Below, one piece after another: positions 53,916-63,800 of a stretch of DNA of 64,000 bases. The notes below the pieces were generated by a model. The model was not told the origin of the DNA and ran no database searches. It saw nothing but the letters and a program-made list of their open reading frames with translations. The stretch spans positions 62,001-126,000 of the forward strand of contig NZ_MDDP01000010.1 of the NCBI RefSeq assembly GCF_001999725.1. Direction: 5' to 3'. Within the stretch, counting starts at the first letter, position 1. Each line of letters starts with the position of its first letter. A program made the position numbers and the translations under genes. Origin of the DNA: Cellulophaga omnivescoria (GTDB lineage Bacteria; Bacteroidota; Bacteroidia; Flavobacteriales; Flavobacteriaceae).

Positions 53916-55595
53916 TTAATTCTTTATTGGTGGAGCAGGAGGTGGCGGTGGTGGTAACGGAGCAACTCCTTTTTCTTTTTTAATTAAAGCGCTACATTTC
54001 TCATAGCTTTGCATTGTTTTTTTGTGTAATTTATTTAATTCTTCCCTAGTCCCTTTTCCTTGTTTTCTGTATTTACTAACGGCAGTACCATATGCATTAG
54101 CATCTTTTTTAAAAGCAGCTCTGGCTTTTGCAAGTTCTTTAGAGTCTTGTTTGTTATTTGATGGAGGTAATGGTGGTGGCGGCGGAGGTGGTGGCAATAA
54201 TTTTTTATCTTCTGCCGTTAACTCGCTGCTTTTTTTGTATTCTGTTTTGCCATTTCTAATTAGTATTACGTATGGTAATATAGGTGCTTTTGCTCTTTTT
54301 ACTTTAGCTCTATCTTCTTTGCTTAAGCTAAAGTATAGGCTACCTAAAAGCGTAAAAAGATCATCCATTTTCTTTTTCTCAGCTTCTGATCTATGTATAT
54401 AATGTGGTTCTTGTTTAGTTAAGGTTATATATGTGTTGTACTCTTTTTTATAGGTTTCTAAAGGGTCTTTTTTGTCAGTATAATTAATTTTTAATTTATC
54501 TGTTCCTTCTTTAGTATTTTGTTCAGTTTTTGACGTGCTAGTTTCAATTTTAAAAATCTTTACTTCTGGTGTTTTGTTTGTCCAAGGATGAGTTTCTACT
54601 ATTATATTTTTATTTGTTTTTATAATTTCTAAGCCTTTAGCGCTACTAATTTTATTATTGTTGTAATAAAATTGAGCTCCTTTTTTAGCTAGTTCTTTTG
54701 AGTAAGATAATTTAGTAATCTCTTGCTGAATTATTACTTCTTCTGTTTTTTGGTTGCTAAAACTGTAAAAAAGCAATGCTGCTAAAGGAATAAGTAGCAA
54801 GCTTCTTAATACAACCGACCGTTTTGAGGTTCTTTTTTTCATAACTGTAAATCGTTTTTTGATTGATGAATAATTAATTGAATTTGCCATTTGTGGCTCT
54901 ATAGCATTTGATGAAAATGCAAGTAAAATTTTTCTGTAATTATTAGTGTCTGCACCTTGGTTTAACACAGCTTGGTCTGCTAAAAATTCGTGATTTAATT
55001 TAATAGCGTGCCGTATAAAATATATAAGCGGATTAAACCAGAATACAATTTGTAAAACCTCTATAAGTAATACATCTATAGAGTGTTTTTGCTTTGCATG
55101 TGTAATTTCATGCAGCAACACCTCTTTTGGTATTTGTTTATGTTGATAGGCTTTTTTATTTAAAAATATATAACTTAAAAAAGTATGGGGTGTAGTTTTC
55201 TCAGTTAACAGTACATTGGTATGGTTCTCTAGTCTTTGCTTAGGATTTTGCTTTATTTTTAAAAATAGGTTAGTGCTATTTTTAATAAATTTTATGCTAA
55301 AAATTAAAACACCCAAGCCGTAAATACTCCAAATTAAGTAGGGCCAATAATTGGTAGGTTCTACAATAGTTTCTGTAGTGTTTATATTGCCATACTCCAA
55401 TGGTGTTTCATAAATTGCTATTGGTACTTGTATGTACGTTGTAAACGTTATTAGTGGTATGCCAAAACTTAAAGCTAAAGCAGCTAGTAAGTAAAAACGT
55501 TTAAACTTGTGCATATTTTGCCCTTCTAAAAACACTTTGTAGAAGACAAATAAAATGGCTAAGCAAGCTGTAGATTTTAATAGGTATATAAGCAT
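53916..55595 (-). CDS. BlaR1-like M56 metallopeptidase with polyproline tail
   Basis: 559 residues. Four membrane spans and a cytosolic gluzincin with HEITH at 162-166. The periplasmic part (about 300-559) is Lys/Glu-rich and holds two proline runs: one of eight near 470 (LPPPPPPPP) and one of six near the end (PLPPPPPPAPP). These may act as rigid spacers or bind SH3/WW-like partners. No plug-like module, unlike the other M56 protein in this window. It follows its BlaI partner by 2 nt. Confidence 0.9.
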   Translation of the reverse strand: MLIYLLKSTACLAILFVFYKVFLEGQNMHKFKRFYLLAALALSFGIPLITFTTYIQVPIAIYETPLEYGNINTTETIVEPTNYWPYLIWSIYGLGVLIFSIKFIKNSTNLFLKIKQNPKQRLENHTNVLLTEKTTPHTFLSYIFLNKKAYQHKQIPKEVLLHEITHAKQKHSIDVLLIEVLQIVFWFNPLIYFIRHAIKLNHEFLADQAVLNQGADTNNYRKILLAFSSNAIEPQMANSINYSSIKKRFTVMKKRTSKRSVVLRSLLLIPLAALLFYSFSNQKTEEVIIQQEITKLSYSKELAKKGAQFYYNNNKISSAKGLEIIKTNKNIIVETHPWTNKTPEVKIFKIETSTSKTEQNTKEGTDKLKINYTDKKDPLETYKKEYNTYITLTKQEPHYIHRSEAEKKKMDDLFTLLGSLYFSLSKEDRAKVKRAKAPILPYVILIRNGKTEYKKSSELTAEDKKLLPPPPPPPPLPPSNNKQDSKELAKARAAFKKDANAYGTAVSKYRKQGKGTREELNKLHKKTMQSYEKCSALIKKEKGVAPLPPPPPPAPPIKN

Positions 55596-55597
55596 AA

Positions 55598-55963
55598 CTA
55601 TTTATTTTTTAGTTCTTGGTCTATTAACTCTCTTAAATGCGCCAACTCTTCTTTTGTTAAGTTGGTTTCTTTAGTAAAGAACGATGCAAATTGTGATGCG
55701 CTATCGTTAAAAAAGTTTTTTATTAAGCCATTTACATGTTTAGAGAAATAGGCTTTCTTTTTTACTAACGGATAATATTCTCTGGATTTACCATAAAGAT
55801 TGTAGGCTATAAAATTCTTGTCTGCCATACGTTTTAACATTGTAGCCACTGTGGTAGTTGCAGGTTTAGGATCTGGATATTGGTCTAGCAAATCTTTTAA
55901 AAATGCTTTTTCTAATTTCCAGAGGTGGTTCATTAGTTCTTCTTCAGATTTTGATAACTGCAT
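55598..55963 (-). CDS. BlaI/MecI-type repressor (second pair)
   Basis: 121 residues with the winged helix: LSKSEEELMNHLWKLEKAF, TTTVATMLKRMADKNFIAY and SREYYPLVKKKAY. The promoter upstream is covered by two BlaI-type dyads (CTACAnnTGTAG), so the gene should repress its own operon with the M56 partner. Confidence 0.93.
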   Translation of the reverse strand: MQLSKSEEELMNHLWKLEKAFLKDLLDQYPDPKPATTTVATMLKRMADKNFIAYNLYGKSREYYPLVKKKAYFSKHVNGLIKNFFNDSASQFASFFTKETNLTKEELAHLRELIDQELKNK

Positions 55964-55987
55964 AACTCTACAATGTTAGAATGTTCT

Positions 55988-56027
55988 CTACAAACGTAGA
56001 ATAAAAAAATGAATTCTACAAATGTAG
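55988..56027 (-). promoter_or_regulatory. Promoter with overlapping BlaI operators
   Basis: Dyads CTACAAACGTAG (55988-55999) and CTACAAATGTAG (56016-56027), centres 28 bp apart, match the BlaI/MecI TACAnnTGTA type; the second is perfect. On the minus strand they contain TACGTTTG (-7, 55998-55991) and TTTG (-33, 56022-56019), spaced by 20 nt. A third, weaker copy (CTACAATGTTAG, 55968-55979) is in the leader. Confidence 0.75.
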
Positions 56028-56110
56028 AGTTAATTATTTTTATATAAAGATTGTTGTTATGGCTTTAAAACGTGTCTCTTAGCTTGGTTTTTACAACTTT
56101 TTGTACGTAT

Positions 56111-56147
56111 AAAAAAAGTCCGTTTCTTTAATAGAAACAGACTTTTA
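56111..56147 (-). terminator. Terminator of the 150-aa membrane protein gene
   Basis: AAAAGTCTGTTTCT pairs with AGAAACGGACTTTT on the minus strand, with a T-run following. Confidence 0.8.
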
Positions 56148-56166
56148 AATATGATAAACAGTTATT

Positions 56167-56619
56167 TTATGTTGTTTCTTTTTCGTCTTCGTCTTTGCCA
56201 AAGTAGCTAGAATATATTCCGTAAAGAGCAACTAAGCCTATTAAGCCTAAAATTATTTTTCCGCCTAAACGGTCAAAAAACGATGCAGATGCAGTTTCTG
56301 GAATTTCTATTTTTGCAATTTCTGCTATTTCTTTTAAGTTTTCTGCAGATAACTCTACATAGGTGTCATCATCTACATAGCCAGTTATTATAGGCTCTGT
56401 ATTACTGTACGGTAACCAAACAATATGACTTATAGTATACATTTTACCAATATCAAAATAGGAGCCGTCTTCTAACTGAAAATCTTCTGTGTCTGGAAGG
56501 TCTACTATTTTTACTATTTTTTGCTCTTCTCCGTAGGGTATTGGAATTCTTGCTCTACCTACTATATTACTTATTCCAAATATTGAAATAGCAAGAAGCG
56601 ATAATATTTTTAATTTCAT
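56167..56619 (-). CDS. Hypothetical exported membrane-anchored protein, 150 aa
   Basis: A signal peptide (residues 1-20) and a C-terminal membrane helix (about 124-142), with a short beta domain between (KIVDLPDTEDFQLEDGSYFD in part, VWLPYSNTEPIITGYVDDDT). The C-terminus is cytosolic and acidic/Lys-rich. No family recognised. Single gene. Confidence 0.78.
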   Translation of the reverse strand: MKLKILSLLAISIFGISNIVGRARIPIPYGEEQKIVKIVDLPDTEDFQLEDGSYFDIGKMYTISHIVWLPYSNTEPIITGYVDDDTYVELSAENLKEIAEIAKIEIPETASASFFDRLGGKIILGLIGLVALYGIYSSYFGKDEDEKETT

Positions 56620-56685
56620 ATCTAAATTTTAAAGGTTGGTTTTGTAAATGTACTATTTTATTTGAAAGTAATTACGCTAGTATTT

Positions 56686-56763
56686 TGCGTTAAGGATAGT
56701 AGTGAAAAGCCCACAGCGTAGCGAGGACTTGTAGCGCATAGCCTGCCCGTAGGAACGCTCTAA
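56686..56763. repeat. GC-rich flavobacterial-type dispersed repeat
   Basis: The stretch with GCGTAGCGAGGACTTGTAGC and GCATAGCCTGCCCGTAGG is far richer in GC than its surroundings. Its wording resembles a short intergenic repeat seen in many Flavobacteriaceae. Only one copy is present in this window, so repeat status rests on recall. Confidence 0.5.
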
Positions 56764-56779
56764 TAAAAATATTTACACA

Positions 56780-56818
56780 AAAAAAATCCGTCTCTATGGG
56801 TAAGAAACGGACTTTTTA
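56780..56818 (-). terminator. Terminator of the M20 peptidase gene
   Basis: AAGTCCGTTTCT pairs with AGAGACGGATTT on the minus strand, then T-run. It resembles the terminator at 56111. Confidence 0.82.
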
Positions 56819-56836
56819 ATGTTGTTATATTTGTGT

Positions 56837-58225
56837 TTAAGAATTCATATCTGTAAAATTCTTGTAGAAATAAGGTATTGTTTCTATACCTTTTAAATAG
56901 TTCCAAATGCCAAAATGCTCATTAGGTGAGTGTATGGCATCACTATCTAAACCAAAGCCCATTAGTATGGTTTTGCTTTGTAGTTCTTTCTCGAACAAGG
57001 CAACTATTGGTATACTACCACCGCTACGTTGTGGTATTGGTGTTTTGCCAAATGTTGTCTCGTACGCTTTAGATGCTGCTTTGTACCCAATGCTGTCTAT
57101 AGGTGTTACGTAACCTTGTCCGCCATGATGTGGGTTTACTTTTACTGTTACGCCTTCTGGAGCTATGCTTGTAAAGTGTTTAGCGAACAATTCTGTTATG
57201 TTTTCCCAGTCTTGGTTTGGTACCAAACGCATAGATATTTTTGCGTAAGCTTTGCTTGCTATTACGGTTTTTGCACCTTCGCCAGTGTAACCACCCCAAA
57301 TACCGTTTACGTCTAGAGTAGGACGTATAGAGTTACGCTCGTTTGTAGTGTATCCTTTTTCTCCATAAACAGCATTTATATCTAATGCTTTTTTATAGTT
57401 TTCTAAACTAAAAGGAGCTTTTGCCATTTCTGCACGTTCTTCTGCAGATAATTCTTCTACATTGTCATAAAAACCAGGAATGGTAATATGGTTGTTTTCG
57501 TCATGTAAAGACGAAATCATTTTTGTTAGTATGTTTATAGGGTTGGCAACAGCGCCACCGTATAAACCAGAGTGTAAATCTCTGTTAGGTCCTGTAACTT
57601 CTACTTCTACATAGCTTAAACCTCTTAAGCCTGTTGTTATAGATGGTACGTCTTTGGCAATCATACCAGTGTCACTAATTAAAATAACATCATTCTTAAG
57701 TTTTTCTCTGTTTTCTTTTACAAACGTAGATAGGCTAACGCTACCAACTTCTTCTTCGCCTTCTATCATGAACTTTACGTTACAAGGTAGTTGGTTGGTG
57801 CTTACCATAAATTCTAATGCTTTTACGTGCATGTACATTTGCCCTTTGTCATCACAAGCACCACGAGCAAAAATTGCACCTTCTGGGTGTAATTCTGTTT
57901 TTTTAATTACAGGCTCGTATGGCGGAGAGTCCCATAGGTTAATTGGGTCTGCTGGTTGCACGTCATAATGACCATAAACTAATACCGTTGGTAAATTTTT
58001 ATTTATTATTTTTTCTCCGTAAACAATAGGAAAACCTTGCGTTTCACAAATTTCTACTGCATCACAACCTGCTTTAACTAAAGCATCTTTAACAGCATCT
58101 GCAGTTGTAAGTACATCATGCGCATAGGCAGGGTCTGCACTAACAGATGGTATTTTTAGAAGTTCTATAAGTTCATTTAATAATCTGTCTTTATTACTAT
58201 CTATAAAGCTTTTTACGTCTTGCAT
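56837..58225 (-). CDS. M20-family dipeptidase
   Basis: 462 residues from ATG 58225 (MQDVKSFIDSNKDRL); the longer frame adds 21 unlikely hydrophobic residues. Zinc-site motifs: VYGHYDVQPAD, CDDKGQMYMH, EGEEEVGS and a C-terminal HSPNEHFG. The lid dimerisation domain lies between. Probably a cytosolic CNDP-like dipeptidase. Confidence 0.94.
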   Translation of the reverse strand: MQDVKSFIDSNKDRLLNELIELLKIPSVSADPAYAHDVLTTADAVKDALVKAGCDAVEICETQGFPIVYGEKIINKNLPTVLVYGHYDVQPADPINLWDSPPYEPVIKKTELHPEGAIFARGACDDKGQMYMHVKALEFMVSTNQLPCNVKFMIEGEEEVGSVSLSTFVKENREKLKNDVILISDTGMIAKDVPSITTGLRGLSYVEVEVTGPNRDLHSGLYGGAVANPINILTKMISSLHDENNHITIPGFYDNVEELSAEERAEMAKAPFSLENYKKALDINAVYGEKGYTTNERNSIRPTLDVNGIWGGYTGEGAKTVIASKAYAKISMRLVPNQDWENITELFAKHFTSIAPEGVTVKVNPHHGGQGYVTPIDSIGYKAASKAYETTFGKTPIPQRSGGSIPIVALFEKELQSKTILMGFGLDSDAIHSPNEHFGIWNYLKGIETIPYFYKNFTDMNS

Positions 58226-58282
58226 AATATGTTTTTGATAAAGTATAAATGTACAAAAAAAAGAAGTTTTTATAATTAAGTA

Positions 58283-58312
58283 TTTCAAAATTGATTTTTT
58301 GCATTATATTTG
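58283..58312 (+). promoter_or_regulatory. Promoter of tRNA-Leu
   Basis: TATATTTG at 58305-58312 (TAnnTTTG) and TTTC at 58283-58286, 18 nt apart, 32 nt before the tRNA. Confidence 0.5.
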
Positions 58313-58344
58313 CAACCCAATTGGCAAAATTGCTAGTTGAAAAT

Positions 58345-58426
58345 GCAGGCGTGGTGGAATTGGTAGACACGCTAGACTTAGGATCTAGTGCCGCGAGGTG
58401 TGAGAGTTCGAGTCTCTCCGCCTGTA
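58345..58426 (+). tRNA. tRNA-Leu (anticodon UAG)
   Basis: 82 nt. The acceptor stem GCAGGCG pairs with CGCCTGT (one G-U); discriminator A; no encoded CCA. The anticodon loop CTTAGGA carries TAG at 58379-58381, which reads CUA. The long variable arm expected of tRNA-Leu and the T loop TTCGAGT are in place. Confidence 0.97.
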
Positions 58427-58431
58427 CAAAC

Positions 58432-58466
58432 AAAAAGCCTTTCAGGAAACTGAAGGGCTTTTTTTA
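58432..58466. terminator. Terminator after tRNA-Leu
   Basis: AAAAAGCCTTTCAG-GAAA-CTGAAGGGCTTTTT with a run of T; it also serves the converging alkB-like gene. Confidence 0.85.
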
Positions 58467-59066
58467 TTTTACAATAGTCCTAAACGTTAAGTTTATTCTG
58501 GGTGTACTTACTTTTTTTGTTGGTGGTAGTCTGTGTAACCAGTTTTTTTGAGTTGCACCTGTCATTACCAATAAACTTCCTCTGTCTAAATTAATATCTA
58601 TTTTTTGCTTGCTCTCTTTATGTTTAAAACTAAACTTACGTTCTGCACCAAAACTTAATGACCCTATTGCCCCGTTTTCTTTTAAATCTTTTTCACCGTC
58701 ACTATGCCAAGCCATACCTTCTTCTCCGGAGTGGTATAAGTTTAACAAGCAAGAGTTAAATGTTTCTCCGGTTTTCTCTTCAACCAATTTTTTTAGTTCT
58801 AGTAGCTCTTTTGTCCACGGTAGGGCTGTTTTGGTAATTTTAGAGTAGGTGTAACTAAATGGGTTGGTTGCATACCAAGCTACTTTGCGTTTAGTAGTTA
58901 TGGTTTTTCCAAAAATAACAGCTTTGTCATTCTCCCATTGTATATTGTTAAATAAATAATTGTAGTATTCCTGAGCCTTACTTATAGAAAGTATTGGTCC
59001 GTAATAATACACTTCACCATCAAAAGGAAGTATATTTTTTTGTAAGTCTGTGTTAAATAAATCCAT
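58464..59066 (-). CDS. AlkB-like 2-oxoglutarate/Fe(II) dioxygenase
   Basis: 200 residues. The iron ligands are His and Asp in WHSDGEKDL and the late His in NWLHRLP; the RINLTFR segment binds 2-oxoglutarate. The AlkB group repairs alkylated DNA or RNA. The Asn-Leu-Tyr (LLNLYHSGEEGMAWHSD in part) pattern matches the ALKBH2/3-like branch. The stop lies inside the terminator. Confidence 0.92.
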   Translation of the reverse strand: MDLFNTDLQKNILPFDGEVYYYGPILSISKAQEYYNYLFNNIQWENDKAVIFGKTITTKRKVAWYATNPFSYTYSKITKTALPWTKELLELKKLVEEKTGETFNSCLLNLYHSGEEGMAWHSDGEKDLKENGAIGSLSFGAERKFSFKHKESKQKIDINLDRGSLLVMTGATQKNWLHRLPPTKKVSTPRINLTFRTIVK

Positions 59067-59198
59067 TTATAATCATAAAAATAATCAATCAATTTTAATT
59101 GGTTGTAATGTGCTTATTTAAAAATAAATAAACCTTTAACGTTTATTAACAGTAAAATTTTGTCCAGTAAATATCTGTCGCATTATTTTGCATTCTGT

Positions 59199-59600
59199 AT
59201 GACAGTATCACTAAAAAATAAGACTGCTCTTTTATTAGCATTGTGTTTTACAATGTTGGGTAGCTTATACGCTAATGTTTCATTAGAAAATAGTGGTACT
59301 TTACAGCAAACAACCAATACAGATTCTGTTACTAAGCAAATAGAAAATGTAGGTTTGCCTGTTATAGAGCAACACAAGAATTTTGCTACAGAATTAACAG
59401 AGGCAGATGAAGAAGAAGTAACAGAAAATGTTACGCCTAAAAAATTAAGTAATAACAATGGCAATTTTAAAGTTGCCTTTTTTTCTGCTCAAATTTTAGG
59501 TTTACCATCTACACCACTTACTAAAACGCATTATTTATTACACACCAATTTAGGGAGTGTTTTAAAAATTTATATAAAGTACCAAGTACTACTTATATAG
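59199..59600 (+). CDS. Small exported protein upstream of the RND efflux genes
   Basis: 133 residues from ATG 59199 (MTVSLKNKTALLLALCF); a longer frame from 59160 would use TTG. Signal peptide to about ANVS. The mature part is Thr/Glu-rich with DEEEVTENVTPKK and no known motif. The efflux adaptor gene follows by 154 nt. Confidence 0.65.
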   Translation: MTVSLKNKTALLLALCFTMLGSLYANVSLENSGTLQQTTNTDSVTKQIENVGLPVIEQHKNFATELTEADEEEVTENVTPKKLSNNNGNFKVAFFSAQILGLPSTPLTKTHYLLHTNLGSVLKIYIKYQVLLI

Positions 59601-59754
59601 AAAACCAATAAAGCAGTAGCCACTTACTAATACTGCTTGCACACCACACCATTATTTATTTTGTCTAAGGACATAGCGGTAATATACGTATAGTTTTCTG
59701 TGCGTTTTTGCCACACGTATTAACAATCAATTATTTTAAAAAATCAATCGTATT

Positions 59755-60837
59755 ATGAGGAGAACTTCTACACTCATAGGCCTATTGCTTGTGCTTTGTT
59801 TTGCCAGCTGTGAGTCTAAAAAAGAAGAAAAAAAAGAGGAATCTAAATTTCTTGTTACCAATCCTGTTAAAAAAGACACCATTATTAAAAAAGACTACGT
59901 ATGCCAAATACACTCTATTAGGCATATAGAAATACGTGCTTTAGAAAAAGGATATTTAAAACAAATTTCTATAGATGAGGGGCAGTTTGTAAAAAAAGGT
60001 CAAAAGCTTTTTAATATAATGCCAAACGTATATCAGGCAGATTTACAAAAAGCAAAAGCTGAAGCAGAAGTAGCAGAAATAGAATACAAAAACACAAAAC
60101 TACTAGCAGATAGTAATGTGGTTTCTGCAAATGAATTAGCAATGTCTAAAGCAGAATATGATAAAGCTAAAGCAGAGGTGTTTTTAACACAAACCCATTT
60201 AAGTTTTACAGATATTAGAGCTCCTTTTGATGGTATTGTAGATCATTTAGAAGCTAGAGAAGGTAGCCTTTTAGATGAAGGAGAAAAATTAACCACATTG
60301 TCAGACAACAGTAAAATGTGGGTATACTTTAATGTACCAGAGGCAGAGTATTTAGACTATATAACAAATACGGGTAAAGCAAGAGCTAAACAAGTAGAGT
60401 TGGTTATGGCAAACAATAAAATGTTTAACCAAACAGGTGTTGTAGAAACTATAGAGGGTGAGTTTAATAACCAAACTGGTAACATTGCGTTTAGAGCAAC
60501 CTTTCCCAATCCAGATAAAATATTAAGACACGGAGAAACTGGTAGTGTACTTATGTCTGTTCCTTATAGTAATGCTTTACTAATACCACAAAAAGCAACT
60601 TTTGAAATTTTAGATAAAACTTACGTGTATGTTATAGATGCCAATAGTGAGGTTAAGCAAAGAGAAATAGCAATAGAGGCTAGTTTACCTAACTTATTTA
60701 TTGTTAGCAAAGGACTTTCTACTAAAGACAAAATACTGCTAGAAGGCTTGCGTATGGTAAAAAATAACGAAAAAATACAAACAGAGTTTTTAGAACCAAA
60801 TACGGTACTAAAAGAACTAGACCTGTATGCAGAATAA
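59755..60837 (+). CDS. RND efflux periplasmic adaptor (lipoprotein)
   Basis: 360 residues. Lipobox FASC with Cys19, then a biotinyl-lipoyl-like domain (IEIRALEKGYLKQISIDEGQ in part), a coiled-coil hairpin (about 90-130, KAKAEAEVAEIEYKN), a second lipoyl half (FDGIVDHLEAREGSLLDEG) and a C-terminal beta barrel. Joins the inner-membrane pump to an outer-membrane channel. The pump gene follows by 23 nt. Confidence 0.94.
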   Translation: MRRTSTLIGLLLVLCFASCESKKEEKKEESKFLVTNPVKKDTIIKKDYVCQIHSIRHIEIRALEKGYLKQISIDEGQFVKKGQKLFNIMPNVYQADLQKAKAEAEVAEIEYKNTKLLADSNVVSANELAMSKAEYDKAKAEVFLTQTHLSFTDIRAPFDGIVDHLEAREGSLLDEGEKLTTLSDNSKMWVYFNVPEAEYLDYITNTGKARAKQVELVMANNKMFNQTGVVETIEGEFNNQTGNIAFRATFPNPDKILRHGETGSVLMSVPYSNALLIPQKATFEILDKTYVYVIDANSEVKQREIAIEASLPNLFIVSKGLSTKDKILLEGLRMVKNNEKIQTEFLEPNTVLKELDLYAE

Positions 60838-60860
60838 TTACAAAATAGAACTATAAAAAT

Positions 60861-63800
60861 ATGTTTAGTAAATTTATAAAAAGGCCTGTGTTGGCTATTG
60901 TAATTTCTGTAATTATTATTTTTACAGGACTGTTAGCAATAAACCAATTGCCTATATCCCAGTTTCCGCAAATAGCGCCAACAACAGTAAATATTTTTAT
61001 TGCGTATCCTGGTGCTAGTGCAGATGTGTTGGTAAAGTCTACATTAATACCACTAGAAACTTCTATAAACGGTGTGCAGGGTATGCGTTACATAGCATCA
61101 GATGCTACAAGTGCGGGTGAAGGAACTTTACGTGTAATTTTTGAGCCTGGTACGGACCCAAGTGAGGCTGTGGTTAAGATAAAAACGCGTGTAGACCAAG
61201 TAATGCCTTTGTTGCCAGAATTGGTACAGCGTGAAGGTGTAATTATAACACCTGTACAGCCAAGTATGCTTATGTATGTTAACTTATACAGTAATGAAAA
61301 GCATACTGACGAAAAGTTCCTATATAATTATGCTTACACCAAAATGGTACCCGAAATACAGCGTATAGATGGTATTGCAAGTGCTAAAATTTTGGGTAGC
61401 CGTAAGTATGCTATGCGTGTTTGGTTAAAACCAGATCGTATGCGTGCTTATAATATCTCTGCAGAAGAAGTTTTAAAAGCAATGGAAGACCAAAGTATTT
61501 TAGCCAGACCCGGTAGAATTGGTAGAAGCTCTGGTAAAAAATCACAAGCATTAGAATATACGTTGGTTTACCAGGATAGGTATAGTGAGCCAGAGCAATA
61601 CAAAGACATTATTATAAAAGCCAATGAAGAAGGAGAAATTTTAACGCTAAAGGATATTGCTGATGTAGAACTAGGAAGCGAGTTTTTTGATATCTATTCT
61701 AATTTAGATGGTAAGCCATCTGCTTCCATTGTGCTTAAACAAACCTTTGGTAGTAATGGTAGTGATGTTATAGATAACGTAAAAGAAAAACTTAAAGAGT
61801 TAAAAGAAGATTTACCTCCTGGTATTGAGTATAAAATAAGTTATGATGTTTCTAATTTTTTAGATGCATCTATTGAGCAAGTAATTCACACGCTTAGAGA
61901 TGCATTTATTCTTGTAGCTATTGTAGTATTCTTGTTCTTGGGAGATTGGAGATCAACGTTAATTCCTATTATAGCAGTGCCAGTATCACTTATAGGTGCA
62001 TTTTTTGTTATGCAATTATTTGGATTGTCTATAAATTTAATAACGCTTTTTGCATTAGTCTTAGCTATTGGTATTGTGGTAGATGATGCTATTGTAGTTG
62101 TAGAAGCTGTGCACGCTAAAATGGAAGAAGAACACGTATCGCCTTATAAAGCTGTAAAAAGTGTGGTGGGCGAAATTGGTGGTGCCATTATAGCAATTAC
62201 GTTGGTAATGGTTTCGGTTTTTGTGCCTATTTCTTTTATGACAGGTCCAGTAGGTGTGTTTTACCGTCAGTTTTCTATAACAATGGCTGGTTCAATAGTA
62301 ATTTCTGCATTAGTTGCTTTAACATTAACGCCGGTTTTATGTGCAATGTTGTTAAAGCATAATAATGGAAAAAGAAAAAAATCTCCAGTAGATAAGTTTA
62401 TAGATTGGTTTAACAAAGGCTTTGAACGACTTACTGGTAGTTATGTAAAAATCTTAAATAAAATTGTTGCGCGTAGGGTATTAACCTTTGGTGTGTTAGC
62501 AATATTTTGCGCAGGTATTTTCTTGGCTAATAAAGTATTACCAGCAGGTTTTATTCCTAATGAAGATCAAGGGATGATTTATGCCATTATACAAACACCT
62601 CCAGGATCTACTTTAGAACGTACAAACGAGGTTGCCAGAAAACTACAAGCCATATGTGAAGAAACAGAAGGTGTAGCATCGGTTTCTTCTTTGGCAGGTT
62701 ATGAGATTATGACAGAAGGACGTGGTTCTAATGCAGGAACATGTTTAATTAATTTAAAACCTTGGTCAGAGCGCCATCATTCTGTTCATGAAATAATGGA
62801 AGAATTAGAGGAAGAAACCAAAAATTTAGGTGCCGTTATAGAGTATTTTGAGCCGCCTGCAGTTCCTGGTTTCGGATCTTCTGGTGGTTTTTCTATGCGT
62901 TTGTTAGATAAAACTAATGGTACAGACTATCATGAGTTCGAGAAAATAAACAACAACTTTATGGAAGCGTTAGGAAAGCGTAAGGAGTTAAGTGGTTTGT
63001 TTACTTTTTACGCAGCTAACTATCCGCAGTATAAACTTAAAATAGATAATAAAGCTGCAATGCAAAAAGGGGTATCTATTGGTGCTGCTATGGAAAACCT
63101 AAATATTTTAATTGGTAGTACTTATGAGCAAGGATTTATACGTTTTGGTAGATTTTTTAAAGTATATACCCAAGCAGCACCAGAGTACAGAAGTTTACCA
63201 TCAGACCTAGAAAAACTTTTTGTAAAGAGTGAAGAAGGTAAAATGGTACCGTATTCTGCTTTTATGAAGATTGAAAAAGCACTTGGCCCTAATGAAATTA
63301 CTAGGTACAATTTGTACAATTCTGCTGCAATTAGGGGGCTGCCGGCTTCTGGTTATACTAGTGGCGATGCTATAAAAGCAATACAAGAAGTAGCTAAAGA
63401 ATCTTTACCACATGGGTATGACGTTGCTTGGGAGGGATTGTCTTATGATGAGGCACGCAGAGGTAACGAGTCTATCTACATTTTTGCTATTGTATTAGTG
63501 TTTGTTTACTTGGTTTTGGCAGCACAGTATGAAAGCTTTTTACTGCCTTTGGCCGTAATACTATCATTACCCGTGGGTATTTTTGGGTCGTTCTTTTTAT
63601 TAAAAATGATGGGACTTTCTAATGATGTTTACGCACAAATTGGTATGATTATGTTAGTTGGTTTGTTAGGTAAAAACGGAGTGTTAATTGTGGAGTTTGC
63701 GGTTCAAAAAAGGAATCAAGGTTCTACAATATTTGACGCAGCAATAGAAGGTGCAAAAGCTCGTTTTAGACCTATTTTAATGACTTCCTTTGCATTTATT

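Noticed and set aside
54022-54402. Plus-strand frame with a glycine run
   Set aside because: It is the reverse of the proline runs of the M56 gene; no signal of independent coding.
58197-58433. A frame antisense to the tRNA-Leu gene (protein rich in Ser and Leu)
   Set aside because: It is the usual artefact from translating a tRNA gene backward; no start context and it overlaps the tRNA fully.
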